38,714 nt of DNA, taken from positions 1-38,714 of the forward strand of contig CAJTRA010000025.1 of the NCBI GenBank assembly GCA_910578345.1. Reading direction: 5' to 3'. Shown piece by piece: positions 9,787 to 16,426 of the stretch. The notes under the pieces were generated by a model that was not told the DNA's origin, did not search any database, and saw nothing but the letters and a program-made list of their open reading frames with translations. The position numbers and the translations under genes are program-made. The DNA is from an uncultured Lachnospiraceae bacterium (GTDB lineage: Bacteria > Bacillota > Clostridia > Lachnospirales > Lachnospiraceae). Numbering within the stretch: the first letter of the stretch is position 1; the number at the start of each line of letters is the position of its first letter.

Positions 9787-9815
9787 TAGACAATCATCCA
9801 AATTCAAATTATAAT
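9787..9815 (+). promoter_or_regulatory. tRNA-Ser promoter
   Basis: -35 TAGACA (9787-9792), a 17-bp spacer and consensus -10 TATAAT (9810-9815). The tRNA begins 12 bp after the -10. Confidence 0.75.
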
Positions 9816-9826
9816 GCTATTCATAT

Positions 9827-9912
9827 GGAGTTGTATCGAAGTGGTCATAACGGGGCGCACTCGAAATGCGTTAGCCCTCCGGGGCACGAGGGTTCGAATC
9901 CCTCCAACTCCG
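9827..9912 (+). tRNA. tRNA-Ser (CGA anticodon)
   Basis: An 86-nt class II tRNA. The acceptor stem is GGAGTTG paired with CAACTCC, with discriminator G. The anticodon loop is CTCGAAA, giving anticodon CGA (reads UCG). A long variable arm marks serine, and the T arm is GAGGGTTCGAATCCCTC. The CCA end is not encoded. A promoter lies directly upstream and a strong terminator directly downstream, so it is a single-gene unit. Confidence 0.96.
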
Positions 9913-9918
9913 CTTTCC

Positions 9919-9949
9919 AAACCGCCGGTTATCGGCGGTTTTTGTTTTT
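9919..9949 (+). terminator. Rho-independent terminator of tRNA-Ser
   Basis: Stem AACCGCCG / CGGCGGTT with loop GTTAT, followed by TTTTTGTTTTT. Confidence 0.9.
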
Positions 9950-9999
9950 CGTCTATAGTATATCTGTTTCCTGCCCAAAAAGCAATCAAACCTTACGTC

Positions 10000-10065
10000 C
10001 TGTTAAAATCCTGTTAAATCCTTGTTAATAACCTGTTTCCATTTTGCTCAACTTGCGTTAAGAAA
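10000..10065 (+). promoter_or_regulatory. Array 1: six 11-bp direct repeats (probable response-regulator boxes)
   Basis: Six consecutive 11-bp units: CTGTTAAAATC, CTGTTAAATCC, TTGTTAATAAC, CTGTTTCCATT, TTGCTCAACTT and GCGTTAAGAAA. The complement of the first three reads TTAACA spaced exactly 11 bp apart. OmpR/PhoB-family regulators bind such 11-bp direct repeats as tandem dimers. The array ends exactly 35 bp before the -10 at 10101, which lacks a good -35, as expected for an activator-dependent promoter. A second array at 10802-10867 has the same count, period and distance. Confidence 0.7.
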
Positions 10066-10100
10066 GTCTCTTATCTATTTTCCCGTCCCTTCTTATTCTC

Positions 10101-10106
10101 TATAAT
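10101..10106 (+). promoter_or_regulatory. -10 element of the 47-aa micro-gene promoter
   Basis: Consensus TATAAT. The position 17 bp upstream (10078-10083) reads TTTTCC, a poor -35. Together with the repeat array upstream this suggests an activated promoter. Confidence 0.6.
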
Positions 10107-10148
10107 AACAATACGCAAACTTATCAGGAAAGAGGAGGACAATATCCT

Positions 10149-10292
10149 ATGAGCATTGGAATGTGGATTATCTGTATCGTAGGCGGTCTGGCAGGTGCAC
10201 TCAGTACAGCCTATCTTATGATCAGTTTTCCGGTTATTATCGTATGGAAGATCTACCGTCGTTTTAAATTTGGCTGCACGCTGTTCGACTAA
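10149..10292 (+). CDS. 47-residue membrane micro-protein
   Basis: A 47-codon open frame (MSIGMWIICIVGG... ending GCTLFD) with GAGGAGG ten bases before the ATG. It has one long or two short hydrophobic segments: residues 5-35 are almost entirely hydrophobic, broken by Gly-Gly and Pro. A basic WKIYRRFKF stretch follows and should lie in the cytoplasm. I do not recognise the family. It lies under repeat array 1 and a TATAAT -10, and ends 36 bp before a strong bidirectional terminator shared with two micro-genes on the other strand. The dedicated promoter, RBS and terminator make a real gene likely. Possible roles are a small regulator or subunit of a membrane transporter or sensor; this is inference. 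Confidence 0.65.
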   Translation: MSIGMWIICIVGGLAGALSTAYLMISFPVIIVWKIYRRFKFGCTLFD

Positions 10293-10328
10293 GCAGGATC
10301 GGATCTCATACAACGGGCACACACATAC

Positions 10329-10358
10329 AGAGAGCAGGCGCGTTCTGGCCTGCTCTCT
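10329..10358. terminator. Bidirectional terminator between convergent micro-genes
   Basis: An 11-bp perfect stem, AGAGAGCAGGC / GCCTGCTCTCT, with an 8-nt loop. Pyrimidine-rich CTATCTTTCCCTTTT follows on the plus strand. It serves the 47-aa gene from the left and the 27/29-aa genes from the right. Confidence 0.75.
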
Positions 10359-10428
10359 CTATCTTTCCCTTTTACACTCTAACTCCCATCTGCCTGCACC
10401 TCTGCATATCTTTGCAATAAGCTGCTGT

Positions 10429-10518
10429 TCACGATCTGTTGCTGATGATGGAATAGATCAGACATCCCCCCAGCGCGACAAACACCACTCCTATGATCAG
10501 GATCTCTACGATTCCCAT
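10429..10518 (-). CDS. 29-residue membrane micro-protein (KdpF-like size)
   Basis: A 29-codon frame, MGIVEILIIGVVFVAL followed by GGCLIYSIISNRS, with AAAGGGGGTG about eight bases before the ATG. It is one transmembrane helix with a short polar C-terminus. Its length and topology resemble KdpF, the small stabilising subunit of the Kdp K+ pump, and a KdpD/KdpE-like pair lies next door. However, kdpABC is absent and sequence identity to KdpF is not evident to me, so no symbol is given. It follows the 27-aa micro-gene by 52 bp and ends before the bidirectional terminator. It is below the length most gene callers accept. Confidence 0.55.
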   Translation of the reverse strand: MGIVEILIIGVVFVALGGCLIYSIISNRS

Positions 10519-10570
10519 TTGATAAACACCCCCTTTGAAAACATCATCGTCTTTTTTCTTACACTGCTAT

Positions 10571-10654
10571 TTACTTGTGTTCATACCAGATCCCACCAAA
10601 AAAACCGACTACTACGAGTACGATTGATACGATCGACCATCCATCCATCTGCAT
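10571..10654 (-). CDS. 27-residue membrane micro-protein
   Basis: A 27-codon frame, MQMDGWSIVSIVLVVVGFF followed by GGIWYEHK. A perfect AGGAGG (10668-10663) stands eight bases before the ATG. It is a single transmembrane helix with an acidic/aromatic N-terminus and a charged YEHK tail. The open frame extends 35 codons further upstream, but the RBS marks this ATG. It is first of a two-gene micro-operon (27 aa, then 29 aa) downstream of repeat array 2 and a TAGTAT -10 at 10766-10761. I do not recognise the family. Confidence 0.6.
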   Translation of the reverse strand: MQMDGWSIVSIVLVVVGFFGGIWYEHK

Positions 10655-10760
10655 TCTGACTTCCTCCTGTTTGGCCATTTCCTGCTGGCACATGCCGCTC
10701 TGGCCCTTTGTACCTCCTACACCCTTTTTCCAGGTAACAAAATCCTTTGTTTCTTTCAAT

Positions 10761-10766
10761 ATACTA
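10761..10766 (-). promoter_or_regulatory. -10 element of the 27/29-aa micro-operon
   Basis: Minus-strand TAGTAT, exactly 35 bp from the proximal end of repeat array 2, the same spacing as in array 1. No convincing -35 is present. Confidence 0.5.
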
Positions 10767-10801
10767 GCATATGGCTATATGGTTTTACAGATTTATGGAT
10801 T

Positions 10802-10867
10802 CTTTTTAACGTGTTTTTAGCATTTTCTTGATATTCTCTTATCGGTTTCTTAGCGCCTTTTTAACAG
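10802..10867 (-). promoter_or_regulatory. Array 2: six 11-bp direct repeats
   Basis: Read on the minus strand from 10867 down: CTGTTAAAAAG, GCGCTAAGAAA, CCGATAAGAGA, ATATCAAGAAA, ATGCTAAAAAC and ACGTTAAAAAG. Over both arrays, position 3 is G in 11 of 12 units, position 5 is T in 11, position 6 is A in 10 and position 7 is A in 11. The orientation relative to the micro-operon is the same as array 1 relative to its gene. The other side of the array lies close to the kinase promoter, so it may also govern the two-component system. Confidence 0.7.
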
Positions 10868-10876
10868 GTATTCCTG

Positions 10877-10905
10877 TTTTGCTTTTCAAAAAAATAAGGT
10901 ATACT
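10877..10905 (+). promoter_or_regulatory. Promoter of the two-component operon
   Basis: -10 TATACT at 10900-10905 with a poor -35 (TTTTGC, 10877-10882) at 17-bp spacing. It lies directly beside repeat array 2, which suggests autoregulation. Confidence 0.5.
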
Positions 10906-10960
10906 TGTGTGACAGACACTTATACATCCAAATTCACATTAATCAGGGGTATCAGTCTAT

Positions 10961-12034
10961 ATGTCCACTACGCTCAAGAACTGCATTGTCACCGTCTCCG
11001 GACTGACAGCCGCCACAGTAGCGGCTTTTCTATTCTATCGCTATGTTTCAGGGAATTCCGGAAATATTTCCCTGATTTATATCCTTGCACTCGTAACCAT
11101 TGTCCGTTTTACAGACGGTTATCTGCCGGGTATGATCGCGTCTGTTATTGCCGTCGTCTGCGTCAATTATCTGTTCACCTATCCTTATTTCGAACTGAAC
11201 TTTACGCTGTCCGGCTATCCCGTCTCTTTCCTGGGTATGTTCGGTGTCACATTTCTGACAAGTACTATGACTGCCAATATGAAGGAACAGGCCCGGACAA
11301 TCGCCGAGAAAGACAAGCTGCTCTCAGAGACAGAGAAGGAAAAGATGCGTGCCAATCTGCTGCGTGCCGTATCCCACGACCTACGCACTCCTCTGACTGG
11401 CATTATCGGCGCCAGTTCCTCCTATCTGGAAAATCCCGCGCTGCTGCCGGAAGAAGAAAAAATCGCGATTATGACGCACATTCACGAAGACGCCAATTGG
11501 CTGCTCAATATGGTTGAAAACCTTCTGGCAGTAACCCGCATTCACGATCAGTCTTCCACGGTCAAGAAAACCGATGAGTCCGTCGAGGAGATTGTGTCCG
11601 CCGCCATTCTGCGCCTGAAAAAAAGACTGCCGGAGGCCGCCGTTAATGTATCCGTTCCTGATGAGCTGCTCATCATCCCCATGGATGCCATTCTCATCGA
11701 GCAGGTTCTGATCAACCTTCTGGAAAATGCCATTATACACTCACAGAGCAAAGAACCGATTCTGTGTTATGTGGACGACGACAACGCCACCGTAACTTTT
11801 CATGTCAAAGATTATGGAATTGGTATCGATCCGGAACGATTAGGAAATATATTTGACGGGAATTCTTATATCGGCAACAAAGAGTCCGATTCCAAGAAAG
11901 GAATGGGCATCGGGCTTTCCATCTGCAAGACTATACTCACCGCCCATGGCGGCACAATCAATGCCAGAAATCATGCCCAGGGCGCAGAATTTTATTTTAC
12001 GCTGCCGAAAGGAGAGACGCATCATGAATCTTAA
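10961..12034 (+). CDS. KdpD-like sensor histidine kinase (DUF4118 type, short form)
   Basis: 357 residues. The N-terminal ~100 residues carry about four membrane helices in the arrangement of the KdpD transmembrane module (DUF4118; YLPGMIASVIAVVCVNYLFTYP is characteristic). Then come a coiled linker, the H-box LLRAVSHDLRTPLTG with His139, an N-box NLLENAIIHS, and G boxes YGIGIDPE and GMGIGLSIC. It lacks the N-terminal KdpD/USP cytoplasmic domains of the ~900-residue E. coli protein. KdpD proteins usually respond to K+ or turgor stress. It overlaps its response regulator by 11 nt. AGGGG stands ~11 bases before the ATG. The real signal is unknown because no kdpFABC is visible. Confidence 0.88.
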   Translation: MSTTLKNCIVTVSGLTAATVAAFLFYRYVSGNSGNISLIYILALVTIVRFTDGYLPGMIASVIAVVCVNYLFTYPYFELNFTLSGYPVSFLGMFGVTFLTSTMTANMKEQARTIAEKDKLLSETEKEKMRANLLRAVSHDLRTPLTGIIGASSSYLENPALLPEEEKIAIMTHIHEDANWLLNMVENLLAVTRIHDQSSTVKKTDESVEEIVSAAILRLKKRLPEAAVNVSVPDELLIIPMDAILIEQVLINLLENAIIHSQSKEPILCYVDDDNATVTFHVKDYGIGIDPERLGNIFDGNSYIGNKESDSKKGMGIGLSICKTILTAHGGTINARNHAQGAEFYFTLPKGETHHES

Positions 12035-12737
12035 ACACGAAATCCTGTTGATTGAGGATGAACGCAATATCTGCAATTTTATTATGACTGCACTGCGTAC
12101 TCATGACTATAAAGCCAGCTCCGCAGGTAACGCCTCCGGCGGTCTGTCGGCTGCAGCCTCCGGCTGCCCTGATCTGATCTTATTGGATCTGGGTCTTCCC
12201 GATATGGATGGGATCGACGTGATCCGTAATATCAGAGAATGGAGCAACGTCCCTATTATCGTTATCTCTGCCCGGACACAGGAGACCGAAAAAGTAGAGG
12301 CGCTGGACGCCGGCGCCGACGACTATATCACCAAACCTTTTGGCACTTCGGAACTCATGGCACGCATCCGGACCGCTCTTCGCCGCTCTACTTTAAGCGG
12401 CGTGGTGTCCGCTCCTGCTGAAAACCGATATAAGGCAAGGGATCTGGTGATCGATTATGACAGGCATATTGTCACAGTAAATGGCACCATCGTTCATTTT
12501 ACCCAGATCGAATATAAGATCCTAACGTTTCTGGCCCGCAATGCCGGCAAGGTTATCACATACGATACGTTGATCACCCACGTCTGGGGGCCTTTTGCAG
12601 ACAGCAATAACCGGATCCTGCGCGTCAATATGGCAAATATCAGAAGGAAAATGGAACAGAATCCGGCCGATCCACAGTATATTTTCACAGAGATCGGAAT
12701 CGGCTATCGGATGATCGATAATGAGAATCTGGAATAG
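12024..12737 (+). CDS. KdpE-like OmpR/PhoB-family response regulator
   Basis: 237 residues from ATG 12024 (AAAGGAGAG seven bases upstream), overlapping the kinase gene by 11 nt. The receiver domain has the acidic pair Glu11/Asp12, phosphoacceptor Asp55 (LILLDLGLPDMDG), the Ser/Thr switch in VISAR and Lys in DYITKPF. The C-terminal winged-helix domain includes HFTQIEYKILTFLARNAGKVITYDTLI and a final RRKMEQNP...GYRM. This family binds tandem 11-bp direct repeats, so it is the natural candidate to bind the two repeat arrays upstream; that link is inference. Confidence 0.9.
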   Translation: MNLKHEILLIEDERNICNFIMTALRTHDYKASSAGNASGGLSAAASGCPDLILLDLGLPDMDGIDVIRNIREWSNVPIIVISARTQETEKVEALDAGADDYITKPFGTSELMARIRTALRRSTLSGVVSAPAENRYKARDLVIDYDRHIVTVNGTIVHFTQIEYKILTFLARNAGKVITYDTLITHVWGPFADSNNRILRVNMANIRRKMEQNPADPQYIFTEIGIGYRMIDNENLE

Positions 12738-12769
12738 AAGACAGAAATAGAAAATATATTTTTATAACA

Positions 12770-12798
12770 TTGACAAATACCTCAAAAAACAGTATACT
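12770..12798 (+). promoter_or_regulatory. SRP RNA promoter
   Basis: Consensus -35 TTGACA (12770-12775), 17-bp spacer and -10 TATACT (12793-12798). Transcription should start near 12804. Confidence 0.85.
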
Positions 12799-12804
12799 AA
12801 TAAG

Positions 12805-13060
12805 ACCGTGCAGCCGGGGCGTTAGCGGTGTCCTGTACCCACAATCCGCTCTAGTGGGGGTGATGCTTTATCGAGGGTGTACGCTTGTATAGCTGCCCTT
12901 TATAAGTGGCGTTGAAGTTTGGGTCTTACGCAATGGAAATCTATGAACCGTGTCAGGGTGGGAACACAGCAGCACTAAGTAGAATCTTTCATGTGCCGTA
13001 AGGGTGCCTGGCGGAGTTAACTGTAAAGGTAACGTGTATGGGTTAAGCTCGACATAAAGC
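12805..13060 (+). ncRNA. ffs: Signal recognition particle RNA, large Gram-positive type
   Basis: An RNA of about 255 nt. The conserved S domain is at ~12948-12980: GTCAGG, then a GTG-GGAA-CAC capped helix (12958-12967), then AGCAGCACTAAG, matching the Ffh-binding helix 8 with a GGAA tetraloop. The 5' part (GTTAGCGGTGTCCTGTACC and ATCCGCTCTAG) matches the Alu-like domain found in Bacillus and Clostridia scRNA. It has its own consensus promoter and terminator. The exact mature ends are estimates. Confidence 0.93.
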
Positions 13061-13084
13061 GCACGGTTTTCACGTGCGCTTTTC
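13058..13084. terminator. Terminator of SRP RNA (faces the convergent sensor/GGDEF gene)
   Basis: Stem AGCGCACG (13058-13065) / CGTGCGCT (13073-13080) with a 7-nt loop, then TTTTCTC. It lies 20 bp from the 3' end of the convergent gene. Confidence 0.85.
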
Positions 13085-13102
13085 TCATTTTCTGCCCTGT
13101 TC

Positions 13103-15025
13103 TCAGATCTCCGCCTGCTCTGCGCGGGCCATTTTTTTCGTCTTCTTACTCCGGTACATCGTTTCATTTGCTCTTTGGATCAATTCATTCAGTTCCATCT
13201 GAGCCGCGTCTTCCTCCAGATAATATCCAATACTCGCACACAACTGGCATGGCCTGACGCTTACCAGGTTATAGTGATCGATCGCTGTCTGGATCCGTGC
13301 AACGTGTCTGTGCATCTGCTCCTCATCACATCCCACCTTCAGAAGCACAAATTCATCTGCCCCGAAGCGCTCCATGATCTCTCCCGGCGCCAGCGTCTGC
13401 TCCACAGCGAAGGACATCGCTTTCACCAGAACATCTCCTTCTTCATATCCATAAGAAGCGTTGACCTCTTTCAACTCATCGATATCTGCAAAGATGACTC
13501 CCACTGCCTTTTTCTCTCTGTGTGCCTCTTCGACCAGCTTGCCGGCCTTATCGCAAAATGCTTTCCTGCTGTACACGCCGGTCAGCTCGTCATATGCCCA
13601 GCTATGGCGCAGCCGTTTGGACATCGCCGCCATAATATCATGCTTACGGATCGTCTCCAAAGCATTGTCCAGATTCAACATAAACGTCTGGGAAAACTGA
13701 TCGTCGATCGCAGCACGGAAATTTCCTGTCACACAATACCCGAAACAATAATTCTGAAAATGCAGCGGCATAGCGACGCAGAGGGATCCCTTATGCTTCA
13801 TCTTACATTCTTCCGGCAGAAGCTCGCTTCTATGGAAATGTCCATAACTGGTCACTTCTCCATCCTCATAGGCAAAGGGAATCCATATTTCATCACTGTA
13901 AGCCGACATATCTCTTCCCTGTTCCTCACCTTCTGAAATCCTTCTGATCTCATCCTGGTATTCATCGGTATCACTGCACATGCACAGATAGAAATACTGA
14001 ATCCCCATATATCGTATGTGCTGCTCTAGACTATCCAAAAATTCGTTAAAATCCGTCACACCCGTAAATTCTGCAAAAGTGCTGTTGAGGATTTCCAGAT
14101 TCCTCTGTGAATTGATGTATCCTCTGATAAATCGTTCCTGCAATTCTACGCTGTTGTTTCCATACTTCGTTTCACATCCACAGGACTCGGCAAAAACCGG
14201 CTGCCCCTGTATCACCGTATACTGTTCAACCTCTTCTCCCCGCAGAACCGCCGCAATCTTTGTATATGCCGCATTTCCGGCCTCATACTCCCCTCTGCGC
14301 ACCGTCGTCAGACAGGGATGGTTATATTTCGCAATACTGCTGTCGTCATATCCGGTCACGATAATATCTTCTGGAACCCTGTAGCCAGCCGCCTTAAGCG
14401 TCATCACCACGCCGACAGCCATCTCATCATTCGCCGCTATAATGGCATCCGGCAGACTGCGGGCCTCACTTAAGAATTTGCTCGCTGCTTTCATACCGCT
14501 CTCAAAGCTGTAATCGCCATAGTAAATATGTTCTTTATCCCATCCGAGTCTGTTGACTGCCATTGTATCCTGATAGGCTTTCAATCGCATATTTGCCGCG
14601 TCACTATTGGACGGACCGGATATGAAATAAATATTTCCTGCATGATGTTGTGTGATAAGATGCTGTGTAATCTCGGTAATACCCACCGTATTTTCCATTT
14701 CCACGTGCATGAATTCCGGATTGTTCGCACTCAGATCTACACATGGTACATTCGCTTCCCGAATCTTGTTCACGATATGTTCTACCATCTCCGGATTATG
14801 AATCGTATCACTGCTTAAGATCACCCCGTCATACTTCGTAAAATCAGGCAATGTGAAAATGTTGTATTCCCCATCGCCATATTCGGACCGTTCCTCATCA
14901 TGACCGCCATCACAGATAAAGACACAGACATTCGTCTGGTCTAACAGCGCCTTATCCAAAATACCGTTGATGGTCCGCTTTTGTGAATCAAATCCTATAT
15001 TCCCGACCAGAACTGCAATTCTCAT
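13103..15025 (-). CDS. LacI/periplasmic-binding-like sensor fused to a GGDEF-type domain (GADEF)
   Basis: 640 residues from ATG 15025 (GAGGG upstream). Residues 1-~285 form a type I periplasmic-binding fold like the effector domain of LacI-family repressors (AVLVGNIG, PDAIIAANDEMAVGVVMTLK, IIVTGYDDSSIAKYNHPCLTTV). There is no DNA-binding helix-turn-helix and no signal peptide, so it is a cytoplasmic ligand sensor. A middle region of ~200 residues follows, then a GGDEF domain from AYDELTGVYSRKAF. The signature is RFGADEF, with Ala replacing the second Gly, so cyclase activity is doubtful. It probably senses a small sugar-like ligand and signals through the C-terminal domain. A 15-bp palindrome lies in its leader. 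Confidence 0.85.
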   Translation of the reverse strand: MRIAVLVGNIGFDSQKRTINGILDKALLDQTNVCVFICDGGHDEERSEYGDGEYNIFTLPDFTKYDGVILSSDTIHNPEMVEHIVNKIREANVPCVDLSANNPEFMHVEMENTVGITEITQHLITQHHAGNIYFISGPSNSDAANMRLKAYQDTMAVNRLGWDKEHIYYGDYSFESGMKAASKFLSEARSLPDAIIAANDEMAVGVVMTLKAAGYRVPEDIIVTGYDDSSIAKYNHPCLTTVRRGEYEAGNAAYTKIAAVLRGEEVEQYTVIQGQPVFAESCGCETKYGNNSVELQERFIRGYINSQRNLEILNSTFAEFTGVTDFNEFLDSLEQHIRYMGIQYFYLCMCSDTDEYQDEIRRISEGEEQGRDMSAYSDEIWIPFAYEDGEVTSYGHFHRSELLPEECKMKHKGSLCVAMPLHFQNYCFGYCVTGNFRAAIDDQFSQTFMLNLDNALETIRKHDIMAAMSKRLRHSWAYDELTGVYSRKAFCDKAGKLVEEAHREKKAVGVIFADIDELKEVNASYGYEEGDVLVKAMSFAVEQTLAPGEIMERFGADEFVLLKVGCDEEQMHRHVARIQTAIDHYNLVSVRPCQLCASIGYYLEEDAAQMELNELIQRANETMYRSKKTKKMARAEQAEI

Positions 15026-15055
15026 TTTTCTTCCCTCTTTGTACACTGATAACTT

Positions 15056-15070
15056 TTGTAACGGTTACAA
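15056..15070. promoter_or_regulatory. Palindromic operator-like site TTGTAAC-G-GTTACAA
   Basis: Perfect 7-bp arms around one base, 31 bp before the start codon and downstream of a possible -10 TATACT (15091-15086, minus strand). The position suits a repressor. A related 13-bp palindrome lies upstream of the CdaR gene at 17562-17574. It resembles but does not match the CcpA cre consensus because the core is one base short. Confidence 0.5.
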
Positions 15071-15126
15071 TTCCTCTTGTTTTTCAGTATATCATAGATT
15101 CTCCTTACAGACTATCTCTTTTATGG

Positions 15127-16248
15127 TCACAATTCCACCTTTCGAAGATAATAGCCAAATTCTCCCGCTCTTGCGACCCCGCCCGGACACTCAAAAGCCT
15201 CAAAACCAAACATTAACGCCACCATCTTTTCTCTTTCATAGAAAACACCCGGCACACCCAGATAATAATCCTGCTCTTTTCCAAGAATGATATAGCGGTA
15301 ATTATAGAATCCATGAAGTAAAAAGCTGTTATTTACCAGATGCTGGTATTTCGCCTGCAGAATGATAAAGTCCTTTGGCTCTAACTTCACATAGATTCTT
15401 TCATCTCCATAGGGATGGATCTTCTCATAACTGTCTAAAATCTGTTCCCACTTGTCCTCCTTGAGATTGTAGGCAGGCTTTTGCATGAATGCCTGGTCTT
15501 CCGTCCCTGGTCTTTCGAGTTCTTCCGTTATGATCACTGCTCTTTGTCGGTCTGATGCGGCATTCCGTCCATTTCCCGTCATCTCTTTAATGCTGTCTTC
15601 TCCCATTCTCTCCTTATGATCTTGTGTTTCATTAGCATGTGATATGGCTGCTTCCTCCTGCTGTTCTGGAGATTTATCCCGCAAACGGTCTGTCTGTATT
15701 GCGATTGTTTCCTCCACAGCGCAGTCCTCTGAGGCCATCGGTGCAGTCTCTGGTTCCCTCGCCCGCTTTCTTTCCGGGTCTTTGTCTGCGGCATTCCTCT
15801 TCTGTTCTTCTTGTCTGCTTCCCAGCATACCCACGGCCTTCTCCTGCAGCCCCTGCGCACTGTTCGTCTCTGTTTTTTCCTCTGTTGTCCGCTCCTTTCG
15901 TTCCTCCTTTTTCATCTGGCTTACCATTTCAGGCGCCGCCTTGCTTCTTCCTTCCAGGAAATAACCTCCTGGCAGTGTAACCTGAACCTGAACTCCTACC
16001 GCGGCCTCCTTCCCGTTTTCTTCCCAGCTTCCGCCTCCCTCCTGAATGGAAATTCCATTGATCTCCTTCCAGGTACTTCCATTATGGACTCGGACCGGAA
16101 ATCTGCCCCTGATATTATAAGGAATATTCTGTAGTTTCAGATGCAGCCGGCTCTCTGTCTCTCTGTTCTCTACCTTCAGAAACCCGGCATTACCGATTCT
16201 GCTCCCGTCTTTGTACAATCCCATATAAATAATTTCTTTCTGGTACAT
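15127..16248 (-). CDS. Unknown protein with low-complexity middle, possibly DUF6128-like
   Basis: 373 residues. The N-terminal ~110 residues look like a compact beta domain (MYQKEIIYMGLYKDGSRIGNAGF). Residues ~115-250 are charged Glu/Lys/Gln/Arg-rich low complexity, likely disordered. The C-terminal ~110 residues are a second folded domain rich in aromatic residues (YEKIHPYGDERIYVKLEPKD and ALMFGFEAFECPGGV). I associate this two-domain architecture with a Lachnospiraceae family of unknown function, possibly DUF6128; that assignment is from memory and unverified. No signal peptide or membrane helix is visible. The ATG has GGGGGAGGAC directly upstream. It is about 100 bp upstream of the sensor/GGDEF gene on the same strand. 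Confidence 0.65.
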   Translation of the reverse strand: MYQKEIIYMGLYKDGSRIGNAGFLKVENRETESRLHLKLQNIPYNIRGRFPVRVHNGSTWKEINGISIQEGGGSWEENGKEAAVGVQVQVTLPGGYFLEGRSKAAPEMVSQMKKEERKERTTEEKTETNSAQGLQEKAVGMLGSRQEEQKRNAADKDPERKRAREPETAPMASEDCAVEETIAIQTDRLRDKSPEQQEEAAISHANETQDHKERMGEDSIKEMTGNGRNAASDRQRAVIITEELERPGTEDQAFMQKPAYNLKEDKWEQILDSYEKIHPYGDERIYVKLEPKDFIILQAKYQHLVNNSFLLHGFYNYRYIILGKEQDYYLGVPGVFYEREKMVALMFGFEAFECPGGVARAGEFGYYLRKVEL

Positions 16249-16377
16249 GTCCTCCCCCTTACTCTCCTTTTATAACGTCCGCCGTACCGACACGCCCCTT
16301 CTTCCAGCCTCCCAATCGCGCATAACGCCTGCCATACCTTTTCTATCATTTACTATAGTTATATATGCACCGCCAGA

Positions 16378-16409
16378 CAAAAAAATGCCGGGTAGCAGTC
16401 TACCCGGCA
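16378..16409 (-). terminator. Rho-independent terminator of the CdaR gene
   Basis: A perfect 10-bp stem TGCCGGGTAG / CTACCCGGCA with a 4-nt loop. On the minus strand it is followed by a run of seven T. Confidence 0.92.
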
Positions 16410-16426
16410 CAGACAGTATAAAAACA

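Noticed and set aside
9787..10028. Possible integration site at the tRNA-Ser 3' end
   Set aside because: There is no integrase gene, no duplicated tRNA end downstream, and a normal terminator follows immediately.
10429..10518. Naming the 29-aa peptide kdpF
   Set aside because: Only size, topology and context agree. There is no kdpABC and no clear sequence match, so the symbol would be unsupported.
15056..15070. Calling the palindrome a CcpA cre site
   Set aside because: The core is one base shorter than the cre consensus and the arms differ; a generic operator is the safer reading.
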